From Candidatus Zhuqueibacterota bacterium (GTDB lineage: Bacteria; Zhuqueibacterota; Zhuqueibacteria; Residuimicrobiales; Oceaniaggregativiventaceae), in contig WJMF01000179.1 of the NCBI GenBank assembly GCA_014728085.1, positions 1 to 64,000 on the forward strand: a DNA stretch of 64,000 nucleotides, read 5' to 3'. Below the pieces are notes generated by a model. That model was given only the letters and a program-made list of their open reading frames with translations, ran no database searches and had not been told where the DNA came from. Shown here one piece after another: positions 61,852-64,000 of the stretch (positions are counted from its first letter, which is position 1; every line of letters begins with the position of its first letter). The translations under genes and the position numbers were made by a program.

Positions 61852-64000
61852 TTATTCGTAGATTTCGTAATATTGGTCATTCATATAAAAACGCACATTT
61901 TTGCCCAGCGCCAGAATCGGTGCCTGTTCAGGATGGGCTTTTAAAAAACCAAAGTAATCATCAGTGCCGAATTGAAGCCGTATCTTTTTCTGGTGAGCCC
62001 GGGTTTGCAGGTATGAATCGATCCAAAATTTTTCGCTCTGATAGAATGCTCTGCCCGCTTTGTTCACAATCGCTTTGCGTTGGTTCAAGGCGTGTGATTG
62101 ACCCACTTGCAAGAGTCGATCCTTGCCCTGTTGGCTGGCACCGACCTGATCGGCCTTGTGCAGGTTGTAAAGCTCTTCGCTCTGTTCTACACTGCCTTTG
62201 CCGCTCTTTTGCTGCATCCGTTGTCGTTCTCCGTTGATTTGGGCGGGTGCACTTTTCCTGAACACCGGCATATTTCCATAGGTAAGTAATTCGTTTCGGG
62301 ACGGCGGCTGATTGACTTCATCCTCCAGTATCAGATAGCTGGTATAGGGGGTAACAATGCCATAGGTGCGGGAGAGATGTACGATCTCATCGATAATTTC
62401 TTTTTCTTCGCCGTTTGTCCTCACCAGGTCGAGCAGATACCCCACCCGTCTCGAGGCCCAGAGAACCGGTAAAAAATCGTGACGTGTATCCGTTTGTATA
62501 CTTTTTTCCAGCCGGAAGGTTTTTGGCTCGTCGACATAATCCCCGCTCATGGTTATTTCACATCGTCCCGTATTGCGAAACCGGCCCAAAAGCGTCAGGC
62601 TGGAGCCCTTGAAAAGATCGGGAACCGGCCAGGGATAATACTGATAGGCATCCATTTGGCCGAAATCGATATCGACATGGGTCAGGGCGGGAGATTTTAT
62701 CTTATCGTAAAAAGAGGCGATACGTTGCTGTAAATCTTCATCAGGCGATATATAGCGCCGGGTCGCTCTGGTTTTTTTTGCCAGATGGTCGAGCAGATGA
62801 GTGTTAACCTCATATCCTATACCGAGGGCGAATATCCTTGTGTTTTGATCCTTTATTGGGGCCAGTAATTTTGTTTCATCCCTTTCTCCGATTGTCGGTT
62901 TGCCGTCGGTCATAAAAAGAACAAGATGGGGCCGGTCTTTGCTTTTGTTCTGTAAAGCCCGGGAGAGCGCTGCTTCGATATTCGTTCCCCCCACGGTTTC
63001 AAGCTCGCGTACAAAGCGCCGGGCTTTATTCAGGGTTTGGCCATTTGCTTCAACACAGCGTCCAAATAAAGGATAAGCTTCAGTCGAAAAGCGGACAACC
63101 TCAAAACGATCTTCGGGATTCAGATGATCAATGCAGTAGAGCAATGCTTTTTTGGCCTGCTCAATTTTATCCCCTTCCATGGAGCCGGAGATATCCAGCA
63201 CAAAAGTGATGTCTTTGGGTATTATCTGCGTGCTCTGTAAAGTCGGACTGGCCGCCAGCATGAAAAAGCCTTCCTCCCCCTCTTCCCGATAGGTAAAAAG
63301 ACTCATCCCGAGTTCTGATTTTTCTACCTGAAAAAAACACCTGAGATCGCGATTCGGCTTTGTATTTTCAGTTTCGTAACTGAGTGTGGCGCTGGACTCG
63401 GTTTTCTGAACAATGTCTACGTTATGTGTGGGACAAATAATATTGGAAAGCTTGCTGCTGCTCTCTAACTCTATATAAATCGAGACCTGGTTAAGAGGCT
63501 CGAAGGAGAATTTTTCCGTGTTCAGGGGGTAAAGGTATTCGATGCGGTCGAAATCTTTGTTCAAAATTTCCCGATAGGTAATGGTGACCGTTTTGCGTTC
63601 GTTCGGTTGTATCGGAAAAATCCGCATCCGGTATAGTCCCTGGTTGCTATATTCCAAAAGAGCAGGATCGAGCAGTTTTCTGACAATGTTTTCATAATAT
63701 TGCCGGGCCTTGTCTGCCGGCAACAGCTCTGCCGTGGTCATTTTTCCGTTGATCCGGGCGGAAAAATGTTCGATAACCGCATTTTCCGGTATCGGGAAAA
63801 GGTAATAGCCCTCGAGCCGCCGCATAGTGGGGTTGTGGAATTCCTGTTCAATCCGGGTTGTAGCTGCCTGATCGGCTATTTTTACCTTGACGTTGTGATA
63901 GGTCACGGAGAGGGGAAACGGGTTCCCTGAAGGGGGCTGCGGGACCACGATCATACCGTCTGCCATCAGATTTCCCCAGCCAACGGTCATTAAACCGATC
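61852..64000 (-). CDS. VIT and vWA domain protein (N-terminus beyond window)
   Basis: At least 712 residues, running off the right edge. In-frame codons continue past the internal Met at 63990, and the IGLMTVGWGNLMADG segment looks like the end of a signal peptide, so the true start is outside. Residues about 25-150 are a VIT domain (YLFPIPENAVIEHF). A von Willebrand A domain follows with an intact MIDAS site (FVLDISGSMEGD, GGTNIEAAL, FMTDGKPTIG). The C-terminal 200 residues match inter-alpha-trypsin-inhibitor-like bacterial proteins. It probably forms metal-dependent contacts at the cell surface. The C-terminus shows no LPxTG motif. Confidence 0.9.
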   Translation of the reverse strand, partial: IGLMTVGWGNLMADGMIVVPQPPSGNPFPLSVTYHNVKVKIADQAATTRIEQEFHNPTMRRLEGYYLFPIPENAVIEHFSARINGKMTTAELLPADKARQYYENIVRKLLDPALLEYSNQGLYRMRIFPIQPNERKTVTITYREILNKDFDRIEYLYPLNTEKFSFEPLNQVSIYIELESSSKLSNIICPTHNVDIVQKTESSATLSYETENTKPNRDLRCFFQVEKSELGMSLFTYREEGEEGFFMLAASPTLQSTQIIPKDITFVLDISGSMEGDKIEQAKKALLYCIDHLNPEDRFEVVRFSTEAYPLFGRCVEANGQTLNKARRFVRELETVGGTNIEAALSRALQNKSKDRPHLVLFMTDGKPTIGERDETKLLAPIKDQNTRIFALGIGYEVNTHLLDHLAKKTRATRRYISPDEDLQQRIASFYDKIKSPALTHVDIDFGQMDAYQYYPWPVPDLFKGSSLTLLGRFRNTGRCEITMSGDYVDEPKTFRLEKSIQTDTRHDFLPVLWASRRVGYLLDLVRTNGEEKEIIDEIVHLSRTYGIVTPYTSYLILEDEVNQPPSRNELLTYGNMPVFRKSAPAQINGERQRMQQKSGKGSVEQSEELYNLHKADQVGASQQGKDRLLQVGQSHALNQRKAIVNKAGRAFYQSEKFWIDSYLQTRAHQKKIRLQFGTDDYFGFLKAHPEQAPILALGKNVRFYMNDQYYEIYE

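Noticed and set aside
1-64000. tRNA, rRNA, CRISPR array, insertion sequence or attachment site
   Set aside because: I looked in all gaps between genes and saw no cloverleaf, repeat-spacer series, transposase or phage integrase pattern.

Overview
The window looks like a chromosomal segment from a Gram-negative bacterium of the FCB superphylum, probably Calditrichota/KSB1- or Marinimicrobia-like rather than a classical Bacteroidetes. Evidence: two secreted proteins end in the NYPNPFNP/YPNP-type sorting domain of type IX secretion (T9SS) cargo. There are two PorV-like outer-membrane proteins, a SprE/PorW-like TPR lipoprotein, DUF5683 and DUF4321 proteins, and a glycine decarboxylase split into two subunits. 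Sigma70-like promoters and AGGAGG-type ribosome sites are common. The lineage is an inference from gene content; no rRNA or tRNA gene was seen.

Layout. 1-6.0 kb (minus): a sulfatase-fold lipoprotein that has lost its catalytic residues, then a signalling block (receiver protein, PAS histidine kinase, receiver-GGDEF diguanylate cyclase) directly behind gcvPB. 6.3-10.0 kb (plus): an acyl-CoA synthetase-like protein and a divergent EF-G paralogue. 10.0-10.8 kb (minus): mazG. 11.0-23.1 kb (plus): envelope and housekeeping genes: PBP4-type carboxypeptidase, a small membrane protein, a membrane adenylate cyclase, a PorV-TPR chimera, a SIRT5-like sirtuin, the TPR lipoprotein, pyrK, pyrD, an RlpA-like protein and cdsA. 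23.1-26.5 kb (minus): M29-like aminopeptidase, PqqD-like protein and OPT transporter. 26.7-33.8 kb (plus): EcfT, truA, transaldolase, HtrA, purB, purC, psd, pssA and a DUF4321 protein.

33.9-38.5 kb holds a cobalamin riboswitch with a downstream terminator, then a TonB-dependent receptor and a secreted beta-propeller protein with a T9SS sorting domain. This resembles a BtuB-BtuG vitamin B12 capture system rebuilt for T9SS export. 38.7-46.4 kb carries two TatA-like genes, gatA, gatB, efp, accB, accC, gcvH and gcvPA. 46.9-55.8 kb is a surface locus: a PorV-like protein, an M6-type protease homologue without its HExxH motif but with a sorting domain, a three-part zinc peptidase/TolB-propeller/outer-membrane-barrel protein, and two related DUF5683-like membrane proteins. 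55.8-56.1 kb contains a decayed DUF4062 gene. 56.2-64 kb (minus) has a DUF7309/DUF6930-like protein, an Lhr-type helicase and a VIT-vWA protein cut by the window edge.

The most unusual material is the B12-controlled, T9SS-tagged propeller operon, the peptidase-propeller-barrel locus, and several enzymes whose fold is kept but whose catalytic residues are replaced (sulfatase, M6 protease, RlpA, acyl-CoA synthetase). No CRISPR array, insertion sequence or tRNA was recognised.
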